From positions 165,269 to 229,268 of the forward strand of contig JACKBL010000009.1 of NCBI GenBank assembly GCA_020634515.1: a DNA stretch of 64,000 nt. The letters run 5' to 3'. Shown here piece by piece: positions 62,851 to 64,000 of this stretch. The stretch is from Ardenticatenales bacterium. GTDB taxonomy: Bacteria > Chloroflexota > Anaerolineae > Promineifilales > Promineifilaceae. A model generated the notes under the pieces. It had not been told where the DNA came from, searched no databases, and worked only from the letters and a program-made list of their open reading frames with translations. The translations under genes and the position numbers were made by a program. Numbering within the stretch: position 1 is the first letter of the stretch; each line of letters starts with the position of its first letter.

Positions 62851-63792
62851 ATGCCCAATCCCCTGCAACCCTTCTGGGACCGCGCCCCCGCCTTCATCCT
62901 CGACGGCGGCCTGGCCACCGAACTGGAAGCGCGTGGCTGCGACCTGAACGACCCCCTCTGGTCGGCACGCATGTTGCTGGAAAACCCCGCCGCCATCCGC
63001 CAACTTCACCTCGACTACCTGCGTGCCGGCGCGGACGGCATCATCACCGCCACCTACCAGGCCAGCATCCCCGGATTTGCGCGCAAAGGCATCCCCCCGA
63101 CGCAGGCGGAAGACCTGCTGCGCCTTGCCGTACACCTGGCCCTGGACGCGCGAGACACCTTTTGCGCCGAAGCCGCGCATGAGGATCGCTGGCGTCCCCT
63201 CGTCGCCGCCAGCATCGGCCCCTACGGCGCATACCTGGCCGACGGCTCCGAATATCGCGGCGACTACGGTATCAGTGAGGAAGCCTTGTACCGCTTTCAT
63301 CGGCGGCGCTGGCAGGTGCTGGCCGCCAGCGGCGCGGACCTGCTCGCCTGCGAGACCATCCCTTCCTTCTCCGAGGCGCGCGTGCTGCGGCGGCTGCTGC
63401 AAGAAACGCCAGAGGCGTGGGCGTGGTTCAGCTTTAGCTGCCGCGATGGCTGGCGCATCAGCGACGGCACGCCCCTGTCCACCTGCGCCCAAATGCTGGC
63501 GGACACGGAGCGCGTGGCCGCCATCGGCGTCAACTGCACCCCGCCCCGCTACATCCCCAGCCTCATCGCCGAACTGCGCCGCGTCAGCGATAAACCTATT
63601 CTCGTGTATCCTAACTCGGGCGAAGCGTATCATGCGGAAACACGGCGCTGGTCTGGCGAAAATGACGCTGCCAGATTTGCCACCCTGAGCCAGACATGGC
63701 AGCAGGCGGGCGCGCGCATCATCGGCGGCTGCTGCCGCACCGGCCCAGCACATATTGCCGCCATGAGGAAAGTAGTAAATGGGCGGTTATGA
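62851..63792 (+). CDS. mmuM: Homocysteine S-methyltransferase
   Basis: 313 residues. LDGGLATELEARG at the start, the zinc ligands Cys in IGVNCTPPRYI and the Cys pair in IIGGCCRTGPAHI at the end, and VYPNSGEAYH define the MmuM branch that methylates homocysteine with S-methylmethionine or SAM. No separate ribosome site is seen, 8 bp after the acetyltransferase stop, so translation is probably coupled. Confidence 0.92.
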   Translation: MPNPLQPFWDRAPAFILDGGLATELEARGCDLNDPLWSARMLLENPAAIRQLHLDYLRAGADGIITATYQASIPGFARKGIPPTQAEDLLRLAVHLALDARDTFCAEAAHEDRWRPLVAASIGPYGAYLADGSEYRGDYGISEEALYRFHRRRWQVLAASGADLLACETIPSFSEARVLRRLLQETPEAWAWFSFSCRDGWRISDGTPLSTCAQMLADTERVAAIGVNCTPPRYIPSLIAELRRVSDKPILVYPNSGEAYHAETRRWSGENDAARFATLSQTWQQAGARIIGGCCRTGPAHIAAMRKVVNGRL

Positions 63793-63794
63793 TG

Positions 63795-64000
63795 TCAGTG
63801 TAAGGCGGCTTGTATTTTTTTGTCGAAACGCGCGGCTTGTGTGCAATGCCGGCAAACCTCCCCCCACGCGCTCCCAAGAATTGGTGCTTTTTGCCGATAC
63901 ATCTTTACCTGTTTCCTATTGCGGCGAATCAGGCGACCTTCTCGTATCGGCCGTTGCGCTAACCAACTTTCCAGTCCTGGATAGCACTCAATATCTTGTA
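63795..64000 (-). CDS. 3' end of an unrecognised gene running off the window
   Basis: An open frame enters from the right edge and ends at TGA 63797-63795, 3 bp from the convergent methyltransferase stop. It reads QDIECYPGLESWLAQRPIRE then a basic stretch, KMYRQKAPILGSAWGE and VCRHCTQAARFDKKIQAALH. At least 67 residues, no stop, basic, with a CRHC motif. No family recognised. The tight convergent spacing favours a real gene. Confidence 0.4.
   Translation of the reverse strand, partial: QDIECYPGLESWLAQRPIREGRLIRRNRKQVKMYRQKAPILGSAWGEVCRHCTQAARFDKKIQAALH

Noticed and set aside
1..64000. tRNA or rRNA genes
   Set aside because: No tRNA-like T-loop and acceptor pairs or rRNA-conserved segments were recognised by eye; a covariance search would settle it.

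Overview
The window looks like a chromosomal piece of a GC-rich (about 58-60 %) Chloroflexota-type bacterium, probably Anaerolineae-like. The inference rests on gene content: a heliorhodopsin, DUF951 and DUF2089 proteins, NB-ARC and TPR-CHAT conflict genes, short M50 proteases, and no outer-membrane genes. There is no rRNA, tRNA or CRISPR array that I can see, so the placement is not proven.

Layout. 1-5.3 kb: a DJ-1-like protein without the catalytic Cys, composite dyad repeats, then a split STAND pair (NB-ARC ATPase plus TPR protein). 5.6-14.4 kb, all minus strand: a DUF2089 zinc-ribbon protein, a membrane-anchored protein, three proteins with the same small SHOCT/DUF2089-C-like domain (one carrying a DUF4097-like beta-solenoid), a DrrA-like ABC ATPase, an MFS carrier, two ABC-2 permeases and a double GNAT; this reads as an export/envelope-response cluster. 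14.7-25.6 kb: processive GT2, DUF951, M50 protease, HD hydrolase, beta-propeller protein, universal stress protein, class II fructose bisphosphatase, a SulP-STAS-rhodanese fusion, DinB-like protein, a relic of a formylglycine-generating enzyme and a YdjM-type membrane protein. 26.1-33.2 kb, minus strand: the most striking locus, a CpXC-TPR-CHAT (caspase-like) gene followed by a small protein and a coiled-coil two-TM protein, with a REP-associated transposase and its REP hairpins lodged between them. The TPR part is a 135-bp tandem repeat whose reading frame is broken in this assembly.

33.7-49 kb: small enzymes, two glycosyl/aldehyde genes, a VapBC module embedded in a tandem duplication of the aldehyde dehydrogenase 3' end, an AadA-like nucleotidyltransferase, Nudix, fatty acyl-CoA ligase, GAF-PAS histidine kinase, a 3'-truncated peroxiredoxin, a divergent ClpC-like AAA+ protein with a dead first ATPase site, and two DinB-fold proteins. 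49.2-64 kb: heliorhodopsin with a TA-flanked MITE at its stop codon, a GT39/glycosidase pair, an EF-G paralogue with a long leader, several pseudogenes (methyltransferase; nucleotidyltransferase whose middle is replaced by a 105-bp hairpin array), SDR, CoaBC, DUF1643, an Eis-like GNAT, homocysteine methyltransferase and the 3' end of an unrecognised gene.

Two window-wide signals deserve the most attention. The 8-bp palindrome TGCCGGCA occurs about 70 times where base composition predicts about two. At most copies the strand bias flips: G/T-rich on the 5' side and C/A-rich on the 3' side, even inside single genes. I know of no description of such a coupled motif and skew switch. Other intergenic DNA is packed with recurring dyad elements, heptanucleotide repeats and gene relics, so this genome is strongly shaped by small repeats.
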